This document shows, in pieces, positions 21,293-34,100 of a stretch of 64,000 bases of DNA. The notes beneath the pieces were generated by a model, which saw nothing but the letters and a program-made list of their open reading frames with translations, did not search any database and was not told the DNA's origin. The stretch spans positions 46,666,564 through 46,730,563 of the forward strand of contig OY829543.1 of NCBI GenBank assembly GCA_963691705.1. The letters run 5' to 3'. The stretch comes from Viola odorata. Its lineage: Eukaryota; Streptophyta; Magnoliopsida; Malpighiales; Violaceae. A program made the translations under genes and the position numbers. How positions within the stretch are numbered: the stretch's first letter is position 1; the number at the start of each line of letters is the position of its first letter.

Positions 21293-24200
21293 TTATTCAG
21301 AAAGTACAAACAACACATCCGCTCTTGGATGATATAATTTTAAGTTAACAATGTTCCAGGAGTTGGGTAACGGGGTACCGTCTTCTTCTTCAAGATGATA
21401 TGCGCCCCTACCCACAACTCGTGTGACCCGGTACGGCCCATCCCAATTAGGACTCAATTTTCTCATTTCCTGTCTTGCTGCTTGTCTGCTGCGCAGAACC
21501 AGATCACCCACCTTCAGCAACCGCTCCTTCACTTTTCGGTTGTGATATTTCGCCATCTTGCGCTTATAATGCAGGTTCTTCAGGAACGCCTGCTCTCGAA
21601 GTTCCGGTAGCAAATCAAGCTGTGCTTGCAACAATTCCTGATTTCGCTCCTCCTCAAAATGTTCTACTCGCAAACTAATGACTCCCAATTCTACCGGAGT
21701 CACTGCCTCGGTTCCATAGGTCAACGCGAATGGTGTCTCTCCTGTGCTCGTTTTCTCTGCCATCCGGTAAGCCCACATGACGTTTGGCAACTCATCCACC
21801 CACCTTCTACGTGCCCCCTCCAAGTTCTTCTTGATTCCACTCAGGATAGTTCTGTTTGTCACTTCGGTTTGACCGTTTGTCTGCGGGTGTGCCACCGACG
21901 TAAACCTTTGTTCAATAGCCAAGGACTGACATTTTCCTTGAAAGTACTTGCTTTTGAACTGAGTACCGTTATCGCTGATAAGAATTCGAGGAATTCCAAA
22001 CCGATAGATGACTTGAGTCAAAAAGAAGCGTCATGCCATTTCGGCCGTTATTCTTGCTAACGGCCTTGCTTCAGCCCACTTGGTGAAGTAGTCTACTGCG
22101 ACTATCACATACTCTAACTGAGATCGGGATTTCGAAAAGGGTCCCAAAATATCAATTCCCCACTGGGCAAACGGACACGGACTGATTAACCCCGTTATGT
22201 CTGCCGCTGGCTGTCTTGGAATTCTTGCAAACTCTTGACACTTTTTACATGTGCGCACAAATTGGTCACAATCTCCTCTTATCGTAGGCCAATAGAACCC
22301 CAACCGTAACACCTGTGCCGCCATGGTTCCTCCTGACACGTGCATCCCACAAATGCCTTCATGAATTTCCCTTAGCACATATTTACCTTCTTCTTCCGAA
22401 ATACATTTGGCCGCGGGATGAGTGAAACAACGACGAATGAGCTCATCGTTATACAGAGAACATCTATCTGCCCGTTTCAATATTTTCTTTGCTTCCTTTC
22501 GCTCTTCCGGTAACCTACCATGCTTAAGGTAATCAATAACTGGTACTCGCCAATCGCTTTCACCTGTTGCCACACACAAGGATAACTGTTCCTCCATGAA
22601 TGATGGTGTCAATATTTCCTCTATCAAGACATCCTTTGGCATGACTGCTACCGGATCAGCAACTAACTTTGCTATTTCATCTGCTTCTGAATTCTCCTCA
22701 TGCGGGAGATGCTCAATGTCAACCCGTATCCCCATCTCCTTGACTACTATCAACTCTTTTTGCACCTTTTCTAATTACCGGATCATCATGGGGTTTTTAG
22801 CCTGAGAAACACCATTAACCTAGTCCGCTACCAGCTTAGAATCCCCATGGATTCTCAAACGGAGATCGCCCCTTTCCTCCTGATCATGAACTCCTCTGGT
22901 ACTCAATTCCTTCCCAATGCGCAACCCCGTAAGCAACGCCTCGTACTCGGCTGCGTTGTTAGAGAGTGGTTTCAAAATTCTCAGGGCGTATCTCATCTTG
23001 ACCCCATCTAGTCCAGTGATGATAATGCCTGCTCCTGCCGACTCCTGATTTTTTGCCCCATCGACGTGAATAGTCCACGTGTCTCCGTATGTCTCCGTTT
23101 ACCGAGAAAAGTTATCAACCGTTGCCCCTTGCTCTACCAAGGACGTCTCTGGAAATGTGCACTCAGCCACAAAGTCAGCTAAAGCCTGAGCCTTGATTGA
23201 CGGGCGTGCTTGGTAACGTAAACCATATTTCTCCAATTCAAAAGCCCATATAACCATTCTACCGGATATTTCGGGTTTCTTGAGTATTCGCTTCAAAGGC
23301 ATGTTCGACAATACAATGACCAAATATGCCTGAAAATACCGGTTCATTTTCCTTGTTGCCTGCACCAAAGCATATACCACCTTCTCTATTCGGCCATACC
23401 TCAGCTCCGCGTCTTTCAGGATTCTACTCACGAAACAGACGAGTCGATGGATTCCTTCGTCGTCACGCACAAGTACCGCGCTAACGACCTCCTCAGCCAC
23501 TCCCAAATATAAATACAACGTATCCCCCTCTTTTGGCCAGGTGAGCAATAGATCTGACGATAGATACTCCTTTAACTCCACGAAAGCCTTCTCACATTCC
23601 TCCGTCCAACCAAACGGGGCCTTCTTTCTGATCAGTTTGAAAAAAGGCAAACACCTCTCACCCTGCTTGGATATAAACCGACTCAACGCAATAACCCTTC
23701 CGGTAAGCCTCTGCACCTCCTTTACGTTACGCGGTGATATCATATCATGAACCGCGCGCAGTTTCGAAGGATTCGGCTGAATACCCTTCCGGCTAACAAC
23801 GTAGCCTAGAAATTTACCCATTTGGAAAGCGAACAGGCATTTTTTGGGGTTAACCTTCATCCCAAACTGGTTCATAACCTCAAATGCTTCTTTCAAGTCT
23901 GCCAAATGCACCTCAAAACTTCTACTCTTTATCAGCATGTCATCAACGTATACCTCCATGTTTTTCCCAATTTGGGCTTCAAAAATTTTGTTCACCGTCC
24001 TCTGAAAAGTTGCTCCAGCATTCTTCAACCCAAATGGCATGGTTGTGTAACAGTAGGTCACTTTCGGGGTTATGAAAGTTGTTTTCTCTTCGTCCTCCAC
24101 TGTCATCAGAATCTGATGGTAACCCAAATTGGCGTCTAACGAACTTAAGTACTCATACCCCGCCGTTTGGTCCACCAACTGCTCGATTCGAGGAAGTGGA

Positions 24201-27037
24201 TAGCAATCTTTCGGGCATGCTTCATTCAAGTCTGTAAAGTCAATACACATTCTCCATTCCCCGTTAGGCTTGGGTACAACTACCGAATTGGCCAACCAAG
24301 GAGGGTACTGGACTTCTCTAATGAAGCCTGCCTTGAGGAGTTTAGCCACCTCCTTCTCGATAGTGTCTGCCTTTTCTTTCGAGAAAGATCGCCATTTTTA
24401 TTGTACCGGCTTCGCAGTCGGGTCTACATTCAAACGGTGCTCTGCCGTTTCTCTAGAAATGCCCGGCATATCTGCCGACGTCCATGCAAAGCTCCCCGCA
24501 CACTTTTCCAATAGCTGTCCTAGCTGCGCCCGCTCTTCTGGCGTTAATTTTTCACTAACCAAGCAATGACCACCCAGTGTCCCCCCAACGGGTACCGGCA
24601 CCATTTTCTCTACCGGCTGGGCTCTCCTCTCATCTGGCTGATCAAACGGGTCTGAGGCGACACAAATATAACGATCAGTGGCCCCACTGGTCATTACTAG
24701 GTAACATTCTGCGGCCAACTTTTGATCTCCCCTGATAGTAACAACCCCATCCCAGGAAGGATACTTCAGCTTCAAGTGGCGCTGGGATATGACTGCCCCA
24801 AACGCATTGAGAAATGGCCGGCCCAAGATCCCGTTGTACGGTAGATTGAGGTCTACTATCATGAACAACTGCTCCACAGTCCTCATTCCCGTATCCTCCA
24901 AAAAGAACACAGAAAAATACGTTATTCCTACCACAGGGATAGGGATCCCGTCGACTCCGATGATAGGCTTGGGACACGATATCAACTCAGATTCAGGGCT
25001 GCCCATCGCTTTGTATGCTTTGTACAACAAAAGGTTGACGGCACTGCCGTTATCAACTAGAGTTCTCGCGACACGGTAACCTCCTACAACCGTTGTCGTC
25101 ACCATAACGTCATTTTGAGGGTATACGACCCCCATTTCATCCTCCTCTGAGAACGAAATCACCATACGATCTAGCATGTCAAAACCCATACCTTCCTTCA
25201 AAGACTCCACTCTCTTCCTTTTTTCTCCCACCAAGGATTCCTCGTCTCCCTTTATCGCAGCACTAGTGGATCCTTTCACGTTCTCGGCTCCACCCGCTAT
25301 TAAAGAGATTAACGGGAAATCCCCCATTGTTGCCGTGGCGACCTCCTTGGACTTGTCCTTTCGCCGGTCTGTAACGGGTATCTCCGTAGACTCCCTATTC
25401 CTCGTTTCCTCCCTATCGGTTTCATGTCGCCTTTCTGTTTCATGACGACGTCCTTGGGTTGCTGTTTCTCCCCAATAGCCTTCTTCCGTTAGTCTCTCAA
25501 TCGCTAGTTTTAACGCCTGGCATCGCTCAGTGTCATGCCCGTTTGCTTTATGGAAACGGCAATATTGATCCTTCCGTCTTCCCAAGTCCATTCCAGGTCT
25601 ATGAATTGGGTACTTGATTGGCAATCCCTTCCGCTCAATAATAGCCAGTATCTCAGCCCTGGGTAACGACAGTGACGAAGATAATGACGAAGATCCCCGC
25701 TCCGTTTTGCCCCCTGACTTCTTTGAGGAGTATTCTTTACGAGACTTTTCCTCATTCTTTTTTACCGAAGGTGACACTTCTCTGTCCCGCTTCTTCCTTT
25801 AGTAATCGGCTTCTTCCATCCTGGCGAAATTATTTGCCCGGATTCGTAACAGGTCTAATGTTGCCGGGGGATCGACCAATAGCGTGTCCTCCAGCTTGTC
25901 ATAGCTACAGTTCCTCTTCATTGCTTCCACCGCGATTTCAACGGTGACGTCTGTCATTACAGCCATTTCTACATTGAACCGCTCTAAGTAAGTCTTCAAG
26001 GATTCACCCTTCTTTCTCCTTATATCAAATAAATCGGCCGATGATTTCTTAAGGGGAATCGAGGTACTGAAGCGGCTACGGAATCGTTCCTCCAAGGTGG
26101 CAAAAGTGTCTATGGATCCCGCTGTCAATCCTTCAAACCATTTCCTGGCCGCTCCCGTCAGTGTGAGGACGAAAAGCTGACACAAAGCTTCATCCCTCCG
26201 AGTCTGAATTTTCACGAAATCCTTCACTCGACTTAGGTGAGTAACGGGATCCTTTGTCCCATCATACTGCTCCGTGGGCAGTTTAATCCTTCGGCTTACT
26301 TGATGTTGTCGCACCCGGTAGCTCAATGGATGCCTAGGATCATCGTCCTTCTCTCTCCGTTGAGACGAGTTGGCGGATGGAGAACCTCGACGTGGTTCCC
26401 TTTCCTGCTTACTGCGCGGACCTCGCACGGACCGATTTTCAGGCGGCGACCGGTCCCGACTCCTCCTATCCTCTGACTCTCTGGCCCTTCGATGTGACCG
26501 GCTTCTTGCCACGCTACGCTCCATCTCCTGGTCATCTTCCCTTTCGAAATTTTCCATGAGTCCTTCTTCTCTTCTTGGAACCACTTCCGATCGCACCCTC
26601 TAGGGGACAGGCTGGCTCCTTCCCATTTCAGGACCAAAAGGCGGCGGTGGAGGCAGGGGTTGTGACACTTGAGGTAGCGAGGCGAACGGATTCAGAGTGA
26701 CTTGTGGTGTTGAGAAATTCGGCAATGGGTGAGAATAAGTCCTTGGCTGTCCAGCTAGGGTCGACAACAGCAACATCATCTCATCCATTCTATGGTGTAA
26801 TACGGCTACAGAGCCTTCCGCTGGCGGCACCGGGCCCCTTGAAGTGCCTGACCCAGGCGTCTGGAAATTTGGAGTGTTCGTGTTGCTTCCCGGTGTCTGG
26901 AGAAAATCCAAATGCCTGTAAAGTGGTTGACTGTTGCCCATATTGGGCAAAGTTAACGATTGCGACATTCCCAGAATTTCCTGACCCGAAATGGGTGGAC
27001 AGTTGGTGGTTCCAGAAACTTGTGGTTCTGAAGTCAT
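21293..27037 (-). pseudogene. Tat gag-pol, one frame with seven in-frame stops
   Basis: All fragments lie in one frame, about 1915 codons with no frameshift. Order: Pro-rich N-terminus, gag (about 26596-25799; KWFEGL, TYLERFNVEM), protease with LVDNGSAVNLL near 25050 and GILGRPFL, RT with CIDFTDLNEACPKD and YVDD at 23952-23941, RNase H, integrase zinc region (CKKCQEFA), WGIDILGPF, then ISDNGTQFKS and HPQTNGQTEVTNR. The seven stops are TAG 26602-26600, TAA 25801-25799, TAA 24400-24398, TAA 23101-23099, TAG 22822-22820, TAA 22777-22775 and TGA 22033-22031. Each can be explained by a single transition from a Gln or Arg codon. All catalytic motifs visible are conserved, so loss of coding is recent relative to the family. 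Confidence 0.9.
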
Positions 27038-27120
27038 TTCGAATCAGTGCCAAGAAATTCCGTGAATATATGAATAGGTGAGCTTGGATGATCAAGGTCT
27101 TCTCACTCAATGATCCAATG

Positions 27121-27138
27121 CTCTCAATGAAAGCACCA
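27121..27138 (-). other. Putative PBS of Tat element
   Basis: On the minus strand TGGTGCTTTCATTGAGAG begins 2 bases inside the 5' LTR. The TGG start fits complementarity to a tRNA CCA end. I cannot name the tRNA. Confidence 0.45.
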
Positions 27139-27140
27139 AA

Positions 27141-27717
27141 TGATAATCTATGATTTAGGGGTAGGCCTTCTAATGGAATTACGTCACTGCAAGCTCTTCC
27201 CGTCTGCTCCGATTTTCCTGCAATGCGCCGGAGGAGATCTCCGGCGTAGACTCTCCGACGATCAAGTCAGTATGCTGTGCAAGTATTCAAAGCTTAGGGA
27301 TAATAACAGATTGTATGCGTGTGTGTCTGTGTCCCTTACCTTGCCTTACTGTGCTATTTATAAGCCATACCTGACGACCGTTACCATGGCATTAATATAG
27401 CAACCAATCGCCATTAAAGGGTGCAATAACTCAGTCTACAACGTGCGTAACGGTCCTCTCATGACCATTACGAGCCAGTAACTGATGTCATTATAGCGAC
27501 CGGTACCCCGATACCGTTAGATCATCTAGGCATCCGTTATCTTATTCTACCGGTTCTGTCACAGCGAGACACCGTTAGTCTTTATGACTGTCCGGTAGTC
27601 CCATCTACTGATAGCCTTTATCAACTTATCTTAACTGTGCCCCCGCGATCAGTCAACCGGTCAATCCTCCCAAGGGAAAAGACCCCTTTACCCTTGGGAT
27701 TTATCCATGTGTTATCA
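27141..27717 (-). repeat. 5' LTR of Tat element
   Basis: 577 bp, with TG/CA ends read on the minus strand. The TATAAATAG promoter box is at 27362-27354 (minus), leaving about 180 bp between the likely start and gag-side end. The 'ACCGTTA/TAACGG' and 'TACCGG' motifs recur inside. Confidence 0.95.
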
Positions 27718-29155
27718 TGACCCATTATAGACACCGGTTTAATCTGGTTCAATTATCTAAGATTGAACGGTTCGATATGTGAACGACCTAAAACGATTCA
27801 ACGGATCAATCCGGTTGAACTCGGTTCAAATCGATCAAACGGGTCACTCCGGATCGGTTTTTAAAACTATGGATGTGCTTGGAAAAATTAAAAGGGTTTT
27901 ATTTTATTTTAGGATTGGAAATGAGGACGTTGTGAGGTCAACTGGCTGTCGAGCAGATAAACGAGTAGTAGGTCTATTACATTTAACTAATAAGCTAGGT
28001 AGGAATGGTACGTAATTACCCTCTTTTTTATAAAAACTTCCATCTTTAACAATTTCATTAATTGTTTTTTACTTAGAACAGATTCGTAACATGATTTGTT
28101 TCTTTGAAAAAAATAATAACATGCTTATTATTCGTACAAGAATTACAAGCTCTAGTTGAGTGGAACGACACTATTTTCTTTTGGGTAGTCAAGCGGGAAC
28201 TGAGACCCCCTAATTTTCCACGTTTTTCCTTTGTAAACGGCTCAGCACTGTTAACTAGTGTTGGTAAGTCCAACGACACTTTTTTTTTTTAGTAAATCGT
28301 GATACTCCTTTTGTTTTAAAAAAAAATAACGCTCAAGTCATTTTCACGATAATTAAAAAGATAATTGATTCATATTTTTGATATATGTCTAATCAATTAC
28401 TCCTAATTATTTTAGTAAATATAGTCAATCAACATTAATTTTGATTTTTTTAGTATATTAAAAATGATGAAAATGACAATTATTCAAAAACAAAGGAAAA
28501 TGACTTGAGAGTCATTTTTTTAGAGGATATAAGAATATTATTCAACAGGGCGAAACCCAAATAAAGATTGCAATATACGTAACTATAAAAGAGTAAAAAA
28601 TTTCAAACTCCTACGCCGCCACCGGCCAGTTTATTTTTTTTTAATTTGTTGTAGTCATTTTTTCTTTATCATCGTATCATTTTTTTCATTTTATTTTATG
28701 ATAAAAATATGTTACAGAAAAGTTGGTTTCTAAATAAAAAATAAAACATATTATAAGATGGATAAAATAAATAATACGATATACACCTATTAATTATTTT
28801 TATATTTATTTATATTTATATTAATAATTAATTCATTAGTAAAGAAAACTAAGGGATACAAAACATAGTAAGAAAATATTGGTATATATTTTAACAAGTT
28901 ATATTTTTACTAATAAAAATTATTACTATTTGGTACAATTAGAATTTTAGGAAAATCAAGAATTTAATATTTAGATTAAATTTAAATTTATAATTTTATT
29001 TTAAAGCTCTAATAAGGTGATCGTACGGGTATTTCATTCCCAAAAACTATATTGGTGTAGTTGTCTTGTTATTTTTTTCATTTTGATATTAAAAAAAATT
29101 AGTATACATGTATAATTATTAAGTATTTTGATAATTAGTTAAAGATTATTATATA
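27718..29155. other. Intergenic, AT-rich
   Basis: Starts with the right TSD copy (27718-27722). A decayed inverted-repeat element lies at 28303-28521. 'GGTTCAA/TTGAACC'-rich sequence at 27730-27870 may be an old repeat. No gene seen. Confidence 0.5.
28303..28521. mobile_element. Degraded MITE-like inverted repeat
   Basis: The left arm (28303-28346: TACTCCTTTTGTTTT...CTCAAGTCATTTTC) is mirrored by GAAAATGACTTGAG...CATTTTTTT (28495-28521). The TACTCC start resembles Stowaway-type ends. The outermost right end is lost, so family and TSD are unresolved. Confidence 0.45.
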
Positions 29156-29182
29156 TCTATACTATATAAAAAGCACGAAGAA
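29156..29182 (+). mobile_element. Helitron 5' terminus candidate
   Basis: TCTATACTATATAAAAAGCA matches the typical start of plant Helitrons (TC, then TATACTATATTAAAAG), preceded by A. I found no matching 3' hairpin with CTRR end downstream, so length is unknown. The spliced ORF at 30583-30981 may lie inside it. Confidence 0.5.
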
Positions 29183-30582
29183 CCTTATTTTTTTAAATTA
29201 CTATTATACCCTTAAATTATTAAAAATCTTAAGGGTATAATAGACTTTTAAATAATTACATTTTGCATCCAGTCACAAACCAATTAATTACATTTAATTT
29301 GTATTTTATCTTCTTTTCATACATTTATATTCAATTTTTGTGTTGTGTTATAGACTGTTTTTGCAACAAGTGTTAGCACGTGAGGAGTATTGGCACTCAA
29401 AGTTGCCCAAGCATTCCAATTCCAACAGTTTTGCAACAGTTCTTACCCACCTTGGTAATAATTAAATTAACCGACATGGTTAAATTAATTAATTTAATAA
29501 GTTCTTAATTTGATCACTAATTAATCCTGTTGTTTCTAACAATATTTTTATATACAAAACCTTAAATTCCAAGGATCATTAACCCATATAACTACTACAC
29601 TTCTTGCTTACGGTTCAATTCTTGAATTGCTAGAGAGAAAAAAGAGGGAATCGTACAATTCAGAATCTCTGAATCGGCCGCCTCCAGGTCAGTCCACGCG
29701 AGGCATTATGTTGCTTACACAACTGCTGTTGCTGGCGAGGTTCAAAAATACGAATAGAACCGAATCGATTAGTAATTGATAACCGAATAGAGATTTTGCT
29801 TGATTGATGCTTATGTTGCAGGTTTGTATTCTATTTTTTCTTTGGGTTTCTATTCATATTTTTGGAGTAAATAAGGTTGTTTTGTTTGTTTATTGATTAT
29901 TGACCATGAAATTACTATTGTCAATCACGCGACACTTTAACGAATCAATTTCATCCCATTTGTACATTCAATTTGTGTTTTATGGTTTTTTGATTTTTTA
30001 AAATTTATACTTTTTGTGGTTTTGTTTTGATTTTTAAAAAGTAATCTATTAAACTCCTCTTTCTTCGAATTGCAGACGATAGCCGATTTCCAAAGCCTAA
30101 AGAATCACCATTATTGATTGTCCGACATAGACCCTTACCTTTATTGAACAACATCATTCCTTCCTGGAGTATCTCAACTATATAAATATTTGTATTTATT
30201 TAGTTCGATCCATATGTGTATGTATTTATGATTGTCGACAATGATTCAAATTTTCAATTATACCATCCAATTTTTTATTTATTTTTACCAATTAGCTGTC
30301 AAAATCAGTCAAATTGATGATTCCATTTGTAGGTTGTACGTTGCTTTATTAAGAGCTGTACTAATCTTAAAAATAAGTCCAGTAAATAAATTTTTAACTC
30401 AATATTATTTTCTTCAAATTGAATGATGTTTTAGATCTTGACACAATAGATCCATGTTGTATTTATTTAGTTCGATCCATATATGTATATTTATACAATT
30501 TCATACATTATTCAATAAATGACTTAAATTATCACTTTTTTTGCAAATTCATGTTTTAAATTTATTTCAATTATAGGAAGAT

Positions 30583-30981
30583 ATGTCTACAAACAAAAGA
30601 AAAGCGACCAATGATTTGATAGTGCCAAATGTTAAAAGAAGAGAGCGAAATTGGTTGCTTAAAGCCCAATCATTTTTTTATGAATATCAAGGTATGTGAT
30701 TAATTAATATTTTAAAATCAATAATTTGATTCAATGTTTAAAATTATTTGGAGTGACTAATACTAAACTATATAATAAATATTTTATTTATTTTAATTCG
30801 GAGTGACTAATATTAAACTATATAATAAATCTTTTATTTGTTTTAATATGCAGGACATATAGAAGTTGAACCATCTATTTCACCTCTACATACGTTAAAG
30901 GATGTTACAAGCTTCAAATTAGAGCTTTTATACAATCGATATTTTTACTATCTGTTATGCTTTTATGAGAAGAGATTGTAG
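30583..30981 (+). CDS. Hypothetical two-exon ORF, 78 residues
   Basis: Exon 1 is 30583-30691 and exon 2 is 30854-30981. The intron 30692-30853 has a GTATGT donor and ATGCAG acceptor, and joining gives a continuous frame of 79 codons. It begins MSTNKRKATNDL, with a Lys/Arg cluster (KRRERNW) and an aromatic tail (YNRYFYYLLCFYEKR). An acceptor-like 'ttatag' precedes the ATG, so non-coding exons upstream (29.6-29.8 kb) are possible. I do not recognise the protein. Its place downstream of a Helitron 5' end suggests a captured gene fragment; a chance ORF cannot be excluded. Confidence 0.3.
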
Positions 30982-31129
30982 TCATTGAATAAGCAGTGAG
31001 AAAAATTAGAAAGCACTCCAAAATAGATTCTAAATTCAATGAACAATCAATTTCAAAACAACGGTTAAATGATTTATAAAATTAACCTCTTAACAAGATT
31101 GATATTTGGTCTTTTTTATTCACAATTTC

Positions 31130-34100
31130 ATGTTAAATTAATAAATTAAGGATTCTAATTGTTTAATAATTTTTTCTTAAATCAATATTAATTAATTAGA
31201 ATTAATAAAGAATTGAACTAAGAATTATTTAAGTATCTTAATCTTAATAAAGATTACGAGTAATCAAGTTATTCATAAAGTAGAAAACGTTCCAGCAGAT
31301 CCTGAATATTATATGGATCGAACTAAATAAATATACATAATTTTTTCACAATTTATTTTATTGTTTTGGCTTTTTGTGTGTTTGATGTTAATTTTTCCTA
31401 TTAATATTTTGAATTTCGCATTCTTATAGTATTTATTTAATTAAACATGCAAAATTTTCACAATTTTAGGGCTCGTTTACCTGGGAGAATTTTTAATTTT
31501 TAATTTGCTGTTTTTGAGAATTTTCGAGAATTTTATTTTCATTCTGAAAGTTGGAAAACGCGTTTACTTCGTGCTTGTTTCCTGATCAGAAAAACTGGAG
31601 AACGCGTTTACTTCGCACTGAATGTAAGAATTTCCTGATCTGAAAACTGGAAAACATGTTTACTTCGCGCGTTTTCATTTTTTGGGGAAAAAATCGAAAA
31701 TATTTGTAATGAAAAGAAGAAATCATTTGAAAATTATTTTAATAATCCTAATTGTTTATTTTAATATATTCAATATGAAATAGATATGGAAAAAGTTTTA
31801 TTAATTTAGAAACTTAAATTAAAAATAGTTGTTTATTTTAATATATTCAGAAATTATAAATATGGAATAAGTTTCATTAATTTAGAAACTTAAAATAAAA
31901 ATATATATTTCTTGCTTCTCTCGTGTTTTGATGAATATGGTATGTTAATTCAGTTTCTTGCTAGTAAAATTAAATTTATCTTCCACTCTAACCTCGGTAT
32001 CTTAAAAAAATGCTTATAAAAATAAAATTTTGTAATTATGAGAACTTAACAAAGAAATAATGAAAAACATGTTTATCAATGGAGATATCTCTCTTTTTTC
32101 TGTTTTTAATTTTCTGAATTTTTTTTTCAATAGAAAACTGAAAATCATGTTTACTTCATACTAAATAAAAAAAAAATTCAAATTTTAAAAAATAGAAAAC
32201 GTATTTACTTCATAATAATTCCAAATTTTTGAAAAATAAAAATTAATCAACTGAAATGCCAAAATCGTATAATATAATGCTTAATATATTGAAATTGAAT
32301 GAAACTGCAACTTTGTATCGTATACTAATATAAACTGGGTTTCTAAAAGACCACATATCAATTGAATTGAATATATTCCTAAGCGAGTGAAGACCCTGAT
32401 ATCTACAGAATGAGCATTGCACAGCCAAGTACGCTTCCCATTTGCGTTTGTTGTGTTGCGGTGACACTAAAGCATCTTAATAGCATACTAGGTTTTTTAT
32501 TTATTTAAAAAAAACATATTTATGGTAAAAATTTATTAGTTTTTATTGTTTTATGCTCATATAAAACTTGAGAGTAACTCAACAATATGAATTAATTAAT
32601 TTATATTTGACAATATATTTAATTTAATTCTTGAATTTTTCTTGAATTAATTTTTAATTTATTTAAGAATATTAATTAATATTCTTAAATTAATATTAAT
32701 TAATTAAGAATTGATAAATAATTGAACTAAGAATTATTTAAGTATCTAAATCTTAATAGAGATTACGATAGAAAGTTAGCAAAAATAAATTATATTTTAA
32801 TAAACTATATTTTTTAAACAAAATGATTTAATATTAAAATTACGAATATTGAGTGTATATTAAATTAATTCTTTAGACTTTAAATTTATATTAAATATTT
32901 TTTTAATAGTATGAAAAATGAAAGAAGGTGATTTTCTATTATGAAATATTCACATCATAATATTAAATTATGATTAACAAAAATAATATTTAAATAATTT
33001 AATAATTGAAATGGTAAAATACAAAAGAGAAAGATAATTTATTGAAGAACCAAAATATGTTAAATACCGATATTATCTTCCTATGAAATTATTCTTGACA
33101 ATTTTTTTCGTGAGTAAAATAGACGAATGACAATTTTGACAATCGTCTATACAAATACTTTTCATTTTCTCAAACATTCGTTGACTCGGGAATTAAAATT
33201 GATATATTATTTTTTTATAATTGGCTTTTTGTGCGTTTGATGTTAATTTTTCCTCTTACTATTTTTAATTTTTCACTTATAGTATTTATTTAATTAAACA
33301 TGCAAATTTTTCACTCTTTGGAAGAAAAAAAATGTGTTGCCATCATACTAAATATTGACAACTTAATACCATATTGGGTTTTTTATTTATTTTGAAAAAA
33401 ACATATTTATGGTAAAATTTAATTAGTTTTTATTGTTTCATGTTCATATAAAACTGGGGAGTAATTCAACAATATGAATTAATTAATTTGTATCTGAAAA
33501 TATATTTAATTTTTATATTTAATTTAATTCTGGGATTTTCTTTGAATTTTTATTTAATTAATTTTAAATTTATTTAATAATATTAATTAATATTAATTTT
33601 TTTTAATTGATAAAGAATTGAACTAAGAATTATTTAAGTATCTTAATCTTAATAAAGATTACGATAGAAAGTTAGCAAAAATAAATTAAATTTCTATAAG
33701 CTATATATTTTTTTTAAAATTATTTAATATTAACGTTATGAATATTGAGTGTATATTAAATTAATTTTTCAGGCTTTAAATTTATATTAAATATTTTTTT
33801 GATAGTATGAAAAATGAAAGAAGATGATTTTCTATTATGAAATATTCACATCATAATATTAAATTATAATTAAAAAATTATTTAAATAATTTAATAATTG
33901 AAATACTAAAATACAAAAGAGAAAGATAATTTATTGAAGAACCAAAATATGTTAAATACTGAAATTATCTTCCTATGAAATTATTCTTGACAATTTTTTT
34001 CGTGAGTAAAATAGACGAATGACAATTTTGTCAGTCGTCTATACAAATACTTTTCATTTTCTCAAACATTCGCTGACTGTGTAATTAAAATTTATATATT

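Larger units (their letters stand above)
5954..27717 (-). mobile_element. Complete Tat-lineage Ty3/gypsy retrotransposon with nested insertion
   Basis: Bounded by two 577-bp LTRs and a 5-bp TSD. Read on the minus strand the order is: 5' LTR (27717-27141), putative PBS, gag, protease, RT/RNase H, integrase (ends about 21293), a tandem-repeat array, an ORF on the opposite strand, 3' LTR (6530-5954). Integrase downstream of RT, the protease motif VDNGSA, the YVDD polymerase motif with TFITP/CYTTMPFGLKNAGATFQ context, the 3' tandem repeats and the antisense extra ORF all fit the Tat lineage. Without the nested Athila element (7057-17813 plus one TSD copy) it would be about 11 kb. The 9 differences I see between the LTRs are all transitions. 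Confidence 0.93.

Noticed and set aside
26704..27081. ORFs on the strand opposite to Tat gag and pol (e.g. 23822-24139, 24167-24514)
   Set aside because: Shadows of the single long gag-pol frame; no independent features. Only 17853-20424 is a credible antisense gene.
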